Assembly: GCA_039908345.1 (NCBI GenBank)
Contig: JAMOBD010000024.1
Location: forward strand, 1 to 38,980
DNA from: Magnetospirillum sp. WYHS-4
GTDB taxonomy: Bacteria > Pseudomonadota > Alphaproteobacteria > Rhodospirillales > GLO-3
Length of the DNA stretch: 38,980 nt
Direction: 5' to 3'
The position numbers were made by a program, and so were the translations under genes. The notes beneath the pieces were generated by a model. That model did not search any database, had not been told where the DNA came from, and was given only the letters and a program-made list of their open reading frames with translations. Positions 19,188 through 30,234 of the stretch are shown one piece after another; the stretch's first letter is position 1; each line of letters begins with the position of its first letter.

Positions 19188-20153
19188 ATGCACGGCGACC
19201 GCAAGGCTGCGACCGACAAGACCACCGCCCGATCTTCCCGCCAACGGACCCTCAAGAGCACCATCGCCTGTACCGGCGTCGCCCTCCATTCCGGGATCAA
19301 GGTCTCGATGACCCTGAAGCCCGCCGCCGCTAATCACGGCATCGTTTTCAAGCGTACCGACATCAAGGGCAAGGGGGCCTTTATTCCCGCCCGCTGGGAC
19401 CATGTGGTCGACACCCGGATGTGTTCGGTCCTGGGCAACGCCGACGGCGTCACGGTCGGCACCGTCGAACACCTGATGGCCGCCCTGGCCGGCTGCCGCA
19501 TCGACAACGCGCTGGTCGAAATCAACGGCTCGGAAGTGCCGGTCATGGACGGCAGCGCATCGCCCTTCGTCTTCCTGATCGAATGCGCCGGCGTGGTCGA
19601 GCAGGACGCTCCCCGCCGGGCCATCCGCATCCTCAGGCCGGTCATCGTCAAGGACGGCGACCGTATCGCCACCCTCCTTCCGGCTTCTTCCTTCACCGTC
19701 GATTTCGAGATCGATTTCCGCAACACCGCCGTTTCCCGACAGGCCCTTGGGCTGGCGCTCGTCGACGGAGCCTTCAAGAAGGAACTGGCCCGTGCCCGCA
19801 CCTTCGGCTTCCTGCACGAGGTGGAAGCCCTCTGGGCCATGGGCCTGGCCCGCGGCGGCTCGCTGGACAACGCCGTGGTGGTGAGCGGCGAGAAGATCCT
19901 CAACGAGGACGGCCTGCGCTACGAGGACGAATTCGTCCGCCACAAGATCCTGGACGCGGTAGGCGATCTTTACCTGGCCGGCGCGCCCATCGTCGGACAC
20001 TTCCGGGGTGTTTGCACCGGCCATGCCCACACCAACCGCCTGCTGCGCGAATTGTTGGCGAATCCCGACGCTTGGTGCTGGGAAGAAGCCCGTGACTCCG
20101 TGGCGCTCGCCCCCCAGCGGCCCGCCGCCTTCGCCCTTGCCGCCAACGGCTGA
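19188..20153 (+). CDS. lpxC: UDP-3-O-acyl-N-acetylglucosamine deacetylase LpxC
   Basis: LpxC is the zinc-dependent enzyme of the committed step in lipid A synthesis. The 321-residue protein shows [26 protein letters not shown] with zinc ligand H95, [33 protein letters not shown]252 and D256 in [15 protein letters not shown], and [12 protein letters not shown] 19188 is preferred: an in-frame TTG at 19101 lies inside the ftsZ terminator stem, and the family core begins about 23 residues after this ATG. The ftsZ-lpxC order is standard in alphaproteobacteria. Confidence 0.95.
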   Translation: MHGDRKAATDKTTARSSRQRTLKSTIACTGVALHSGIKVSMTLKPAAANHGIVFKRTDIKGKGAFIPARWDHVVDTRMCSVLGNADGVTVGTVEHLMAALAGCRIDNALVEINGSEVPVMDGSASPFVFLIECAGVVEQDAPRRAIRILRPVIVKDGDRIATLLPASSFTVDFEIDFRNTAVSRQALGLALVDGAFKKELARARTFGFLHEVEALWAMGLARGGSLDNAVVVSGEKILNEDGLRYEDEFVRHKILDAVGDLYLAGAPIVGHFRGVCTGHAHTNRLLRELLANPDAWCWEEARDSVALAPQRPAAFALAANG

Positions 20154-20268
20154 TCCGTCCCTCGGGCCTTCCCCCATCCACGCCGTCGCGGCCCCCCATT
20201 GTCGCGGCGATTGAACTTTGGCAGGATGACCGTCCTGCAGCGTACGGGAAGGGGGCCTGTCGGCGGGC

Positions 20269-22077
20269 ATGAAGAGGCGTTCCAAGGTTTTCCTGGCGCT
20301 CAGCTTGGTCATCGCCATCAGCGACGGCCTTTTCGTTGCCGCCAACAACCTGTTTTCGGCCCAGGCCCTGGAAGAATCGCTGACCCGCGAGGGCCGGCAG
20401 CTTCATGCCGCCTACGACACCCTGGTCGCCTTGACCTTGTCGAACATGCTGGCCATGGCGACCTTCATCGCCAACGACGCGGAGGTGCAGCAGACTTTCC
20501 TGAAAGGCAAGCGGGCGGTCGAGGCGGAAGGCGGCGGGAAAGGTGGCCCCGAGGCCATGGCGGTACGCCGTGAACTGATGGACAAGGTCGGGTCCAACTG
20601 GAAGATGGTCCAGGAGCGCTTCGACGCCCGCCAACTGCACTTCTTCCTCGGGCCCGGCTCGCTCAGCTTCCTCAGGGTCCACGATCCGGTGAAGTTCGGC
20701 GACCAGATCGAAGACATCCGGTTCACCATCGCCGAAACCCAGACGCAACGGACTCCCCGCGCAGGCTTCGAAAGCGGGCGGGTCTATGCCGGATTGCGCG
20801 GTGTAGTGCCGGTCCCCGCCCAAGATCCCGCCAGTGGGCAGGCCGTGCCCGTCGGCGTCCTGGAAGTCGGCACATCCTTCGCCAAGACACTGAAAATTCT
20901 CGACGACCGCTATGGGCAGGGACTCGGCGTGCTGATGCGGCGCGACCATGTCTCCAAGACCATGTGGGAGGATTATGCCAGGAAGCGGTTCGGCGACGGG
21001 ATCGCCGAATGCGATTGCGTGATCGAATCCGTCTCCCGCGACGGCCTGGAGGAGGTGATCCGCGACGGTCGGGAAGCCGGTATCGACGTCCTCCGTCCGG
21101 GAACCGATCTGCTCAAGTCGGGAGGCGGCCATCTGGCGGTCACCCGATTCCCGTTGCGCGACTATAAGGGCGACGTCGACCCCGCCCGGGCCCCGGTCGG
21201 CAGCATCGTCTTCTGGCGCGACGCATCGGCCGAAGTCCGGACCTTCCGGCTCGAACAGCTTTTCAACATCGGGCTTGGCATCGGAGGGTTCGTCCTGGTC
21301 GAGTTGCTGCTGATGCTGGCCTTCCGCTATACGGCCCGCCATCTGGAAGCCGAAATCGCCGCCAAGACGGCCGAACTGGAACGATCCAACCGCGAACTGG
21401 CTCATTTCTCCTATGTGGTCTCCCACGACCTGAAGGAACCCTTGCGCGCCGTCAGCAGCTACCTGGGCCTGCTGGAAAGGCGCTACCTGGGCCGGACCTT
21501 GGATGACACCGCCAAGGAATTCCTGGATTTCGCCGTCGATGGCGCCAAGCGCATGTCGACGATGATCGATGACCTGCTGGCCTATTCCCGCGTCCATACC
21601 AAAGGTGGGGAGTTCACCCCCACCGACACCGCCGCCTGCCTGGAAGCATCGCTTTCCAACCTGCATGCCGCGATCGCCGATTCCGGCGCCGACGTTCGCG
21701 TCGAGACGGAAATGCCCATCGTGGTCGGCGACGAGACCCAACTCGTCCGCGTCTTCCAGAACCTGATCGGCAACGCGGTGAAGTACCGCGCCGCCGACCG
21801 CCGGCCCGAGGTCAGGGTATCTGCCGGCCTGCAAGGCGGCGACTGGCTGTTCGCCGTGCGCGACAACGGTATCGGCATCGCGCCCGAGCATCACGAGGCC
21901 ATCTTCCAGGTTTTCCGCCGCCTTCACTCGCGCAACGAATACGAAGGCACCGGCATCGGCCTGTCCATCACCCAGAAGATCGTCGAACGCCACGGCGGGC
22001 GCATCTGGGTCGAATCGGAACCGGGCCGGGGCGCCGCCTTCCTCTTCACCCTCCCGGCGACACCGGCCCGTTGCTGA
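20269..22077 (+). CDS. Membrane sensor histidine kinase with large periplasmic sensor
   Basis: The 602-residue protein has a first membrane segment at about 7-29, a roughly 300-residue extracytoplasmic domain (double-Cache-like by layout, not proven), and a second membrane segment at about 328-350. It continues with a helix rich in Glu/Lys, a HisKA domain with phospho-acceptor H386 (VVSHDLKEPLRAVSSYL), and an ATPase domain with N498 (FQNLIGNAVKYR), DNGIGIAPEHHEAIF and EGTGIGLSITQKIVERHGG. No HAMP, PAS or receiver domain is evident and no response regulator lies nearby. The kinase core resembles the phytochrome-type HisKA group. It sits between lpxC and bamD, where the usual order has none. 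ATG 20269 is the first in-frame Met. Confidence 0.88.
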   Translation: MKRRSKVFLALSLVIAISDGLFVAANNLFSAQALEESLTREGRQLHAAYDTLVALTLSNMLAMATFIANDAEVQQTFLKGKRAVEAEGGGKGGPEAMAVRRELMDKVGSNWKMVQERFDARQLHFFLGPGSLSFLRVHDPVKFGDQIEDIRFTIAETQTQRTPRAGFESGRVYAGLRGVVPVPAQDPASGQAVPVGVLEVGTSFAKTLKILDDRYGQGLGVLMRRDHVSKTMWEDYARKRFGDGIAECDCVIESVSRDGLEEVIRDGREAGIDVLRPGTDLLKSGGGHLAVTRFPLRDYKGDVDPARAPVGSIVFWRDASAEVRTFRLEQLFNIGLGIGGFVLVELLLMLAFRYTARHLEAEIAAKTAELERSNRELAHFSYVVSHDLKEPLRAVSSYLGLLERRYLGRTLDDTAKEFLDFAVDGAKRMSTMIDDLLAYSRVHTKGGEFTPTDTAACLEASLSNLHAAIADSGADVRVETEMPIVVGDETQLVRVFQNLIGNAVKYRAADRRPEVRVSAGLQGGDWLFAVRDNGIGIAPEHHEAIFQVFRRLHSRNEYEGTGIGLSITQKIVERHGGRIWVESEPGRGAAFLFTLPATPARC

Positions 22078-22142
22078 GGCTGTGGGATTCTCCGCCCGGC
22101 GTGCTATACAGGGGAAAATCCGTTTCCCGATGGACTGGACCC

Positions 22143-23102
22143 ATGGCTGGACGCACCTTCTCCCTTCGCATGTTCCTTCCGGCCGTCGCGGCCGCCCTGG
22201 TGCTGGTCGCCGGCGCCTGCGACAAGAAGAAGGACGACTACGTCGAACGGCCGGTGGAAGAACTCTACAACGACGCCCTAGGCGCCCTGGAACGCGGCAA
22301 CTACGAAGGCGCAGCCAAGGCCTTCGACGAAGTCGAGCGCCAGCATCCCTATTCGGCCTGGGCGACCAAGGCCCAACTCATGGCGGCCTATGCCAACTAC
22401 GAGCGCAGCAAGTACGACGACGCCATCGTCGGCCTGGACCGCTTCATCCAGCTCCATCCGTCCAACAAGGACATCCCCTACGCCTATTACCTGAAGGCGC
22501 TTTGCTACTATGAACAGATCTCCGACGTGGCGCGCGACCAGAAGATCACCGACCTGGCCCGCAAGACGCTGCGCGAACTCATCACCCGCTATCCCCAAAG
22601 CAAGTACAGCCGCGACGCCAAGCTGAAGTACGACCTGACCGAAGACCATCTGGCCGGCAAGGAGATGGACATCGGCCGCCACTACCTGCGGACCAAGCAC
22701 TACCTGGCCGCCATCAACCGCTTCAAGGTGGTCACCGAGCGCTTCCAGACCACCACCCACGTCCCCGAGGCGCTGCACCGATTGGCAGAGGCCTATGTCG
22801 CCCTCGGCCTGACGCAGGATGCCGAGCGGGTGACCGCCGTGCTGGGCCACAACTACCCGGGCAGCGATTGGTATCTGGATGCCTATGAAATGGTCACCGG
22901 AAAGCGCGTCCGCACGGCGGAGGAGGCCGCTTGGTACAAGGTTTGGCACCGCCCCGACGAGCCGGACGTGAAGCCCCTGCGCGGCGAGGGCAGCCCGGCC
23001 GGAAAGCGGGCCGGGCGGCCGCCGGCCGAGGGCGACCGCGAGGAGACACAGCCGGCCGATTCCGCTCCACCGGGCAATGCGCCCTGGTGGAAGGTCTGGT
23101 AA
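22143..23102 (+). CDS. bamD: Outer membrane assembly lipoprotein BamD
   Basis: BamD is the essential lipoprotein of the BAM complex, which inserts beta-barrel proteins in the outer membrane. The 319-residue product starts at ATG 22143 with a signal peptide ending in VAGAC, predicting lipidation at C26. Tetratricopeptide-type repeats then cover most of the protein (for example ALERGNYEGAAKAFDEVERQ and YERSKYDDAIVGLDRFIQL). The last about 60 residues are a charged, Pro-rich extension ending in WWKVW. An upstream in-frame start at 22071 would bury the signal peptide and is rejected. recN follows after seven bases. Confidence 0.93.
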   Translation: MAGRTFSLRMFLPAVAAALVLVAGACDKKKDDYVERPVEELYNDALGALERGNYEGAAKAFDEVERQHPYSAWATKAQLMAAYANYERSKYDDAIVGLDRFIQLHPSNKDIPYAYYLKALCYYEQISDVARDQKITDLARKTLRELITRYPQSKYSRDAKLKYDLTEDHLAGKEMDIGRHYLRTKHYLAAINRFKVVTERFQTTTHVPEALHRLAEAYVALGLTQDAERVTAVLGHNYPGSDWYLDAYEMVTGKRVRTAEEAAWYKVWHRPDEPDVKPLRGEGSPAGKRAGRPPAEGDREETQPADSAPPGNAPWWKVW

Positions 23103-23109
23103 GGGCGCG

Positions 23110-26872
<3,763 letters not shown>

Positions 26873-26887
26873 CGAGGCCGATTCGGG

Positions 26888-26914
26888 GGGAACCTGTGCG
26901 AACGCCCGGTTCCC
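26888..26914 (+). terminator. Possible weak terminator after ligA
   Basis: GGGAACC (26888-26894) pairs with GGTTCCC (26908-26914) around a 13-base loop, 15 bases after the ligA stop. There is no clear T-run after it, so factor-dependent termination or a simple hairpin is as likely. Confidence 0.3.
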
Positions 26915-27006
26915 AGGCACCCTTGCCGCAGGGATTTTCCGCGGTCCCTTGCCATTTCCGGAGGCTTCCCCCCGAAGCTCAGGTTCCGTTTTGGTCCGTT
27001 CCGGGC

Positions 27007-27012
27007 TATACT
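27007..27012 (+). promoter_or_regulatory. Possible -10 element of the toxin-antitoxin operon
   Basis: TATACT lies 28 bases before the antitoxin start in otherwise GC-rich sequence. It is flanked by imperfect inverted segments TTGG...TTCC and GGAACCAA that could serve as an autoregulatory operator. No good -35 hexamer is seen at the usual spacing. Confidence 0.4.
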
Positions 27013-27039
27013 GGAACCAACTTCACGAGTGAGGCAGCC

Positions 27040-27249
27040 ATGGCCGTCAACGTCAAACTCTCGGAATCCCTGATGGAACAGGCCCGTCTCCACGGCCGGG
27101 TTCAGCACCGTTCCGTGCCCAAGCAGATCGAATACTGGGCGCAGGTCGGCCGGATCGCCGAGGAAAACCCGGACCTGCCCTTCGCCATGATCCGCGATAT
27201 CCTGATCTCCCGACAGGAAACGGCAACCGAAGAGTATCGTTTCGGCTGA
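27040..27249 (+). CDS. ParD-like antitoxin
   Basis: The 69-residue product starts with VNVKLSESLMEQARLHG and continues RSVPKQIEYWAQVGRIAEENPD, a pattern typical of ParD-like antitoxins with a short ribbon-helix-helix-type DNA-binding N-terminus and an extended C-terminus that wraps the toxin. ATG 27040 follows GTGAGGCAGCC. Its TGA shares one base with the ATG of the toxin gene, the usual antitoxin-first arrangement. By analogy it would repress its own operon. Confidence 0.75.
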   Translation: MAVNVKLSESLMEQARLHGRVQHRSVPKQIEYWAQVGRIAEENPDLPFAMIRDILISRQETATEEYRFG

Positions 27250-27518
27250 TGCGGATCGTCGTCTCGCCGACCTTTTCCCGCGCGGTCAAACGGCTTCATG
27301 AAAATCAGAAGGCCGCCCTTGACGGCGCTGTCCGCGAGATCGCCCGGAACCCGCGATTAGGGGATGCGAAGGTCGGCGATCTTGCCGGTGTCCGGGTATT
27401 CAAGTTCCGGATGGTCGATCGGCTCTGCCTGCTGGCTTACACGCAGCCGGAGGACGACATCCTCGAACTCCTGGCTCTCGGCGCCCACGAGAATTTCCAC
27501 CGAGACCTGAAGCGCTGA
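27249..27518 (+). CDS. RelE/ParE-family toxin
   Basis: The 89-residue basic protein begins MRIVVSPTFSRAVKRLHENQK and contains NPRLGDAKVGDLAGVRVFKF and LCLLAYTQPEDDILELLALG. It ends HENFHRDLKR, matching the RelE/ParE fold: an N-terminal helix pair, a central beta sheet with basic residues, and a C-terminal H-x3-H-type tail. RelE members cut mRNA at the ribosome and ParE members poison gyrase; the sequence alone does not decide between them. It overlaps the antitoxin gene by one base. Confidence 0.75.
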   Translation: MRIVVSPTFSRAVKRLHENQKAALDGAVREIARNPRLGDAKVGDLAGVRVFKFRMVDRLCLLAYTQPEDDILELLALGAHENFHRDLKR

Positions 27519-27557
27519 CCGTGCCGCCACCCCTGGCCGGGCTTTCGGGCGGACGGG

Positions 27558-27827
27558 ATGAACGACGCCCTTCGCCAGGCCTTGTGCCTGGTCAAGGAAG
27601 CTGTCGAGGTGGCATTCTGACCTACTACGAGACCGCCGCCCCTAGCAGATGCGCTATATCCCCAGGCAGTCAGGGGATATCTCGTATCCTATAGAGACAT
27701 CTCGACCATCATTAACGACAATAAGGTGTTTCGCGGGGACAATGGCCACCTGGGAGAATTCATCCGGAAATCCTATGAGCATGCCCTGGGGCTGCGCCTT
27801 CGTGAGCGCGATAATCGGCCGCTTTAA
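27558..27827 (+). pseudogene. Decayed reading frame, unknown family
   Basis: In one frame, ATG 27558 begins MNDALRQALCLVKEAVEVAF, hits TGA at 27618-27620, and then stays open for about 68 codons to TAA 27825-27827. The downstream part reads like real protein (GYLVSYRDISTIIN, then GEFIRKSYEHALGLRLRERD) but has no ATG and no ribosome-binding site. Codon use is less GC-biased at third positions than in neighbours. The two parts may be one gene interrupted by a stop or a frameshift. I do not recognise a family. A minus-strand frame of 61 codons over the same DNA is an alternative. Confidence 0.3.
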
Positions 27828-27855
27828 TGTCATATGCACGCAAAAGGGCCGGAAC

Positions 27856-27883
27856 GAGAAAAGGCGGGGTGCGCACCCCGCCT
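27856..27883 (-). terminator. Intrinsic terminator of the minus-strand small RNA
   Basis: AGGCGGGGTGC (27862-27872) and GCACCCCGCCT (27873-27883) form an 11-bp perfect palindrome. On the minus strand it is followed by TTTTCTC; on the plus strand the following bases (CTTCTGG) are much less T-rich, so it points leftward. Confidence 0.75.
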
Positions 27884-27975
27884 CTTCTGGTCTGGTATCC
27901 TCCCCCCACCGCTACGGTGGTCCACCAGACGCTGTCCTCTGCCTACGTCCTCCCGGTCCCCACCGGTCCGTAGTT
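27857..27975 (-). ncRNA. Unannotated GGA-rich small RNA, about 119 nt
   Basis: On the minus strand a promoter (TTGCAA, 17 bases, TAATAT) predicts a start near 27975. The transcript would fold into three elements. Hairpin 1: CTACG/CGTAG (27969-27973 with 27943-27947) enclosing CCGGT/ACCGG with a GGGG loop. Hairpin 2: GTCTGGT/ACCAGAC (27924-27930 with 27890-27896) enclosing CCACCG/CGGTGG with a triloop. Third is a perfect terminator stem at 27862-27883 followed by TTTTCTC. Eight GGA trinucleotides lie in about 95 bases, several in internal loops or the linker (GAGGA, GGGGAGGAU). No reading frame of note is present. It does not match 6S, SRP, RNase P or tmRNA landmarks that I know. A CsrA/RsmA-type sponge or a Shine-Dalgarno mimic is speculation. 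Confidence 0.6.
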
Positions 27976-27981
27976 GTCCTG

Positions 27982-28010
27982 ATATTAGCGTCACCCTTCC
28001 GTTTTTGCAA
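27982..28010 (-). promoter_or_regulatory. Sigma70-type promoter of the small RNA
   Basis: Reading the minus strand, TTGCAA (28005-28010) is separated by exactly 17 bases from TAATAT (27982-27987). These match consensus at 4 of 6 and 5 of 6 positions, unusually good for this GC-rich genome. The next gene in this direction is only the small RNA. Confidence 0.65.
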
Positions 28011-28178
28011 ACCTTATCCGCATTTTCGGCATGGCTATCGCCAGGTTATTCCATCCTGCCGCATCGATTGACCGTTATTATTACACCGATGGCACGTCAT
28101 ATTCCCCTTGCCGGCCCTTGCCCGAAGGCTCTGCCGAACCAAGATTGAATCAGGAATGCTATGCAATGGAGGATCGTC

Positions 28179-28463
28179 ATGGCGACGCCCCGTTGGGAGA
28201 ACCAACCGCCGATCGACGGGCTATTCTGCCGCCTGGGGGCGGCCGACGGCTATGGCGGCGAGGCGCCGGGCGCCGAATACTGCCACGGCGAGGCCGGCGA
28301 ACCCGATGCCGAATTCGAGCCCCCGCGCGACAAGACGCGCATCGTCGATTTCCATCTGGTCCCGAATGGCCGCTTCTGGGTCTGCTACGACGACCTGTGC
28401 CGCGAAGGCACCTACGAGGAAGCCGTCTACCTGCTGGCCGGCCGGCGTGAAATCGAAGGATGA
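28179..28463 (+). CDS. Small acidic hypothetical protein
   Basis: The 94-residue product starts at ATG 28179, which has a strong GGAGG six bases upstream; ATG 28161 is in frame but overlaps that site and is less likely. The protein is acidic and soluble, with no signal peptide or membrane segment. Its N-terminal half is rich in Gly, Glu and Pro and carries two Cys. Its C-terminal half looks folded (RIVDFHLVPNGRFWVCYDDL, then EGTYEEAVYLLAG). I do not recognise a family. It ends seven bases before the stop of the convergent sigma54 activator gene. Confidence 0.65.
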   Translation: MATPRWENQPPIDGLFCRLGAADGYGGEAPGAEYCHGEAGEPDAEFEPPRDKTRIVDFHLVPNGRFWVCYDDLCREGTYEEAVYLLAGRREIEG

Positions 28464-28470
28464 AGGAAGC

Positions 28471-29436
28471 TCAGGCCTGGATGGCGTGCTTCTTGATGCG
28501 ATAAAGCAGGGTATCGCGGGTCAGCCCCAAGAGGCGTGCCGCCCGCGAACGGTTGCCGCCAGCCTTTTCCAGGGCCATGCGGATCATGTCCCGTTCCACC
28601 GACACCAAGCTGATGCCCGATTCCGGCAGGCCGAGTGCCAAGCCGGGGGCTCCGGCTTCGCGGCCCCGCATCTCGGGCGGCAGGTCCTCGGGCCTTACCG
28701 GGATGCCGGCCCGCAGCACCGCCATGCGCTCGCACAGATTCCTCAACTCGCGCAGGTTTCCGGGCCAGCCGTGACGGCTCAGCATCGCCAGCGCTTCGGG
28801 CGTGAAGCGCGGCGCCTCGTTGCCGTGGCGCGCCGCCGCCCGTTGGGCGAAGACCTGAATAAGCAGCGCCAAGTCGCCGGTGCGTTCGCGCAACGGCGGC
28901 AGGGTGAAGGGCACCACGTTGAGCCGGTAATAGAGGTCGGCGCGGAACAGGCCCCCATCCACCAGATCGTGCAGGTCCCGGTTGGTCGCCGCCACCAGGC
29001 GCACGTCGGCGCGCGCCGGACGGGTATCGCCCACCGCTTGCACTTCGCCGGAATCGAGGAAACGCAGCAGCTTGCCCTGGGCTTCCAGCGGCAGTTCGCC
29101 GATCTCGTCCAAAAACAGGGTGCCGCCGTCGGCGGCCCGTACCCGGCCGGGATGGCTGGTGCCGGCGCCGGTAAAGGCGCCCTTGCGATGGCCGAACAGT
29201 TCGGATTCCACCAGTTCCGACGGCAGGGCCGCGCAATTGATGGTCACCAGAGGCCGGGCGGCGCGGCGACTTTCGCGATGGATGGCCTGGGCCAGCAGTT
29301 CCTTGCCGGTGCCGCTTTCGCCCTGGATCAGCACGGCCACATCGACCGCCGCCGCCAGGCGCGCGGCGCGCAGCACCGCCTGCAACTCGGGGGAGTTGCC
29401 GACGAAAAGCTGGTCGAAGGCGTCAGCATGTCTCAT
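28471..29436 (-). CDS. Sigma54-dependent transcriptional activator lacking a receiver domain
   Basis: The 321-residue protein is an AAA+ enhancer-binding protein that would remodel sigma54 RNA polymerase. It has Walker A GESGTGKE at 39-46, an intact GAFTGA loop at 86-91 for contacting sigma54, Walker B GTLFLDE at 105-111, an arginine-finger region (FRADLYYRLNVVPFTLPPLR), and a C-terminal Fis-type helix-turn-helix (GGNRSRAARLLGLTRDTLLYR). Only about 14 residues precede the AAA+ domain, so there is no receiver or sensor; control must come from a partner, as in PspF-like proteins. ATG 29436 overlaps the stop of the upstream TauE-type gene by ATGA. Confidence 0.9.
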   Translation of the reverse strand: MRHADAFDQLFVGNSPELQAVLRAARLAAAVDVAVLIQGESGTGKELLAQAIHRESRRAARPLVTINCAALPSELVESELFGHRKGAFTGAGTSHPGRVRAADGGTLFLDEIGELPLEAQGKLLRFLDSGEVQAVGDTRPARADVRLVAATNRDLHDLVDGGLFRADLYYRLNVVPFTLPPLRERTGDLALLIQVFAQRAAARHGNEAPRFTPEALAMLSRHGWPGNLRELRNLCERMAVLRAGIPVRPEDLPPEMRGREAGAPGLALGLPESGISLVSVERDMIRMALEKAGGNRSRAARLLGLTRDTLLYRIKKHAIQA

Positions 29437-30149
29437 GGCACGGGTCCAAGGGCCGAACAGATGGCATCGCCAATCGTTCCTGAATAAATCAGGCCGGCCG
29501 CCGCGACAAGAACTATCGAGATTCCCGCCGCCTGACGCAGGTAGGGCTGGCGCAGCATGTCGAACAGCCGGCGCGACACCAGGCCGGTACCCATCATGGC
29601 CGGCAGGGTGCCCAGACCGAAGCCCAGCATGACCAGCGCCCCGTTGGCCGCCCCCCCGGCCGAAAAGGCCCAGAGCAGCGAGGTATAGACCAGGCCGCAG
29701 GGCAGCCAGCCCCACACCACTCCCTGCAGGAAGGCTTGGGCGGGGCTGCGGGCGGGCAGAAGCCTGCGGCCCCAGGGCTCGATGCGGCGCCAGAGCGGCA
29801 CCCCGGCCCCTTCGACCAGGGCCAGGGCCGGCAGCCAGCCCCCGATATAGAGGCCGATGGCCGCCAGCACCGCGGCGCCCAGGCCCTTGACCAGCAGGAA
29901 TCCGTAGCCCTGGCCGGCGATCTGCACCAGACCGGTGCCGAAGGCGCCAATCGCGGCGCCGGCGGCCATATAGGTTGTCAGGCGGCCGGCATTGTAAGCC
30001 GCCAAGTAGGCGAGCAGGACGCCCTGGCGGTGGCGGACCTCGCCCGGCAGGCTGGCAGCCAACAGCCCGGCGATGCCGCCGCACATGCCGAGGCAGTGCA
30101 GGCTGCTGAGAAGCCCGACCGAGATCGCGATGCCCAGGGTCGCCAACAC
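29433..30149 (-). CDS. TauE/SafE-type (DsbD_2-like) membrane protein
   Basis: The 238-residue polytopic protein has H18-C-x3-C23 in the first membrane segment (SSLHCLGMCGG), a second conserved site WGWLPCGLVYT with P150-C151, and about six membrane helices. This pattern belongs to the sulfite exporter TauE/SafE family subgroup related to the transmembrane part of cytochrome c biogenesis proteins. Members are often linked to heavy-metal (copper) handling and cbb3 oxidase assembly. The start is GTG 30149 after an AAGGAAAAAGGG purine run. It is the first gene of a two-gene minus-strand unit with the sigma54 activator, and is divergent from the NosL-type gene. Confidence 0.85.
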   Translation of the reverse strand: MLATLGIAISVGLLSSLHCLGMCGGIAGLLAASLPGEVRHRQGVLLAYLAAYNAGRLTTYMAAGAAIGAFGTGLVQIAGQGYGFLLVKGLGAAVLAAIGLYIGGWLPALALVEGAGVPLWRRIEPWGRRLLPARSPAQAFLQGVVWGWLPCGLVYTSLLWAFSAGGAANGALVMLGFGLGTLPAMMGTGLVSRRLFDMLRQPYLRQAAGISIVLVAAAGLIYSGTIGDAICSALGPVP

Positions 30150-30234
30150 GAAACGACGGTTGCCCTTTTTCCTTGGAGTCCCTAAATCATTTCACCATGC
30201 GGCCCGCTTTGCAACGCCCGTTCCGGAGAGAGCG

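Larger units (their letters stand above)
27519..28178. other. AT-richer accessory gap
   Basis: This 660-base stretch is richer in A/T than the flanking genes. It contains a broken plus-strand reading frame (27558-27827), a minus-strand small RNA gene with terminator and promoter (27857-28010), and about 150 bases up to 28178 with no recognisable gene. Its composition and position next to a toxin-antitoxin module suggest past insertion and decay. Confidence 0.5.

Noticed and set aside
22071-22142. Longer BamD start
   Set aside because: It would place 24 residues before the signal peptide and prevent lipoprotein export.
27618-27620. In-frame TGA as a possible selenocysteine codon
   Set aside because: No family context, no SECIS-like hairpin directly downstream, and decay of the surrounding frame is simpler.
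27654-27839. 61-codon minus-strand frame over the decayed region
   Set aside because: GTG start without a ribosome-binding site, lying beyond the terminator of the small RNA; kept only as an alternative to the plus-strand remnant.
27884-28006. Plus-strand reading of the small RNA as an anti-Shine-Dalgarno (CCTCCC) RNA
   Set aside because: TCCTCCC motifs do occur in loops, but no plus-strand promoter or terminator hairpin was found, whereas the minus strand has both.
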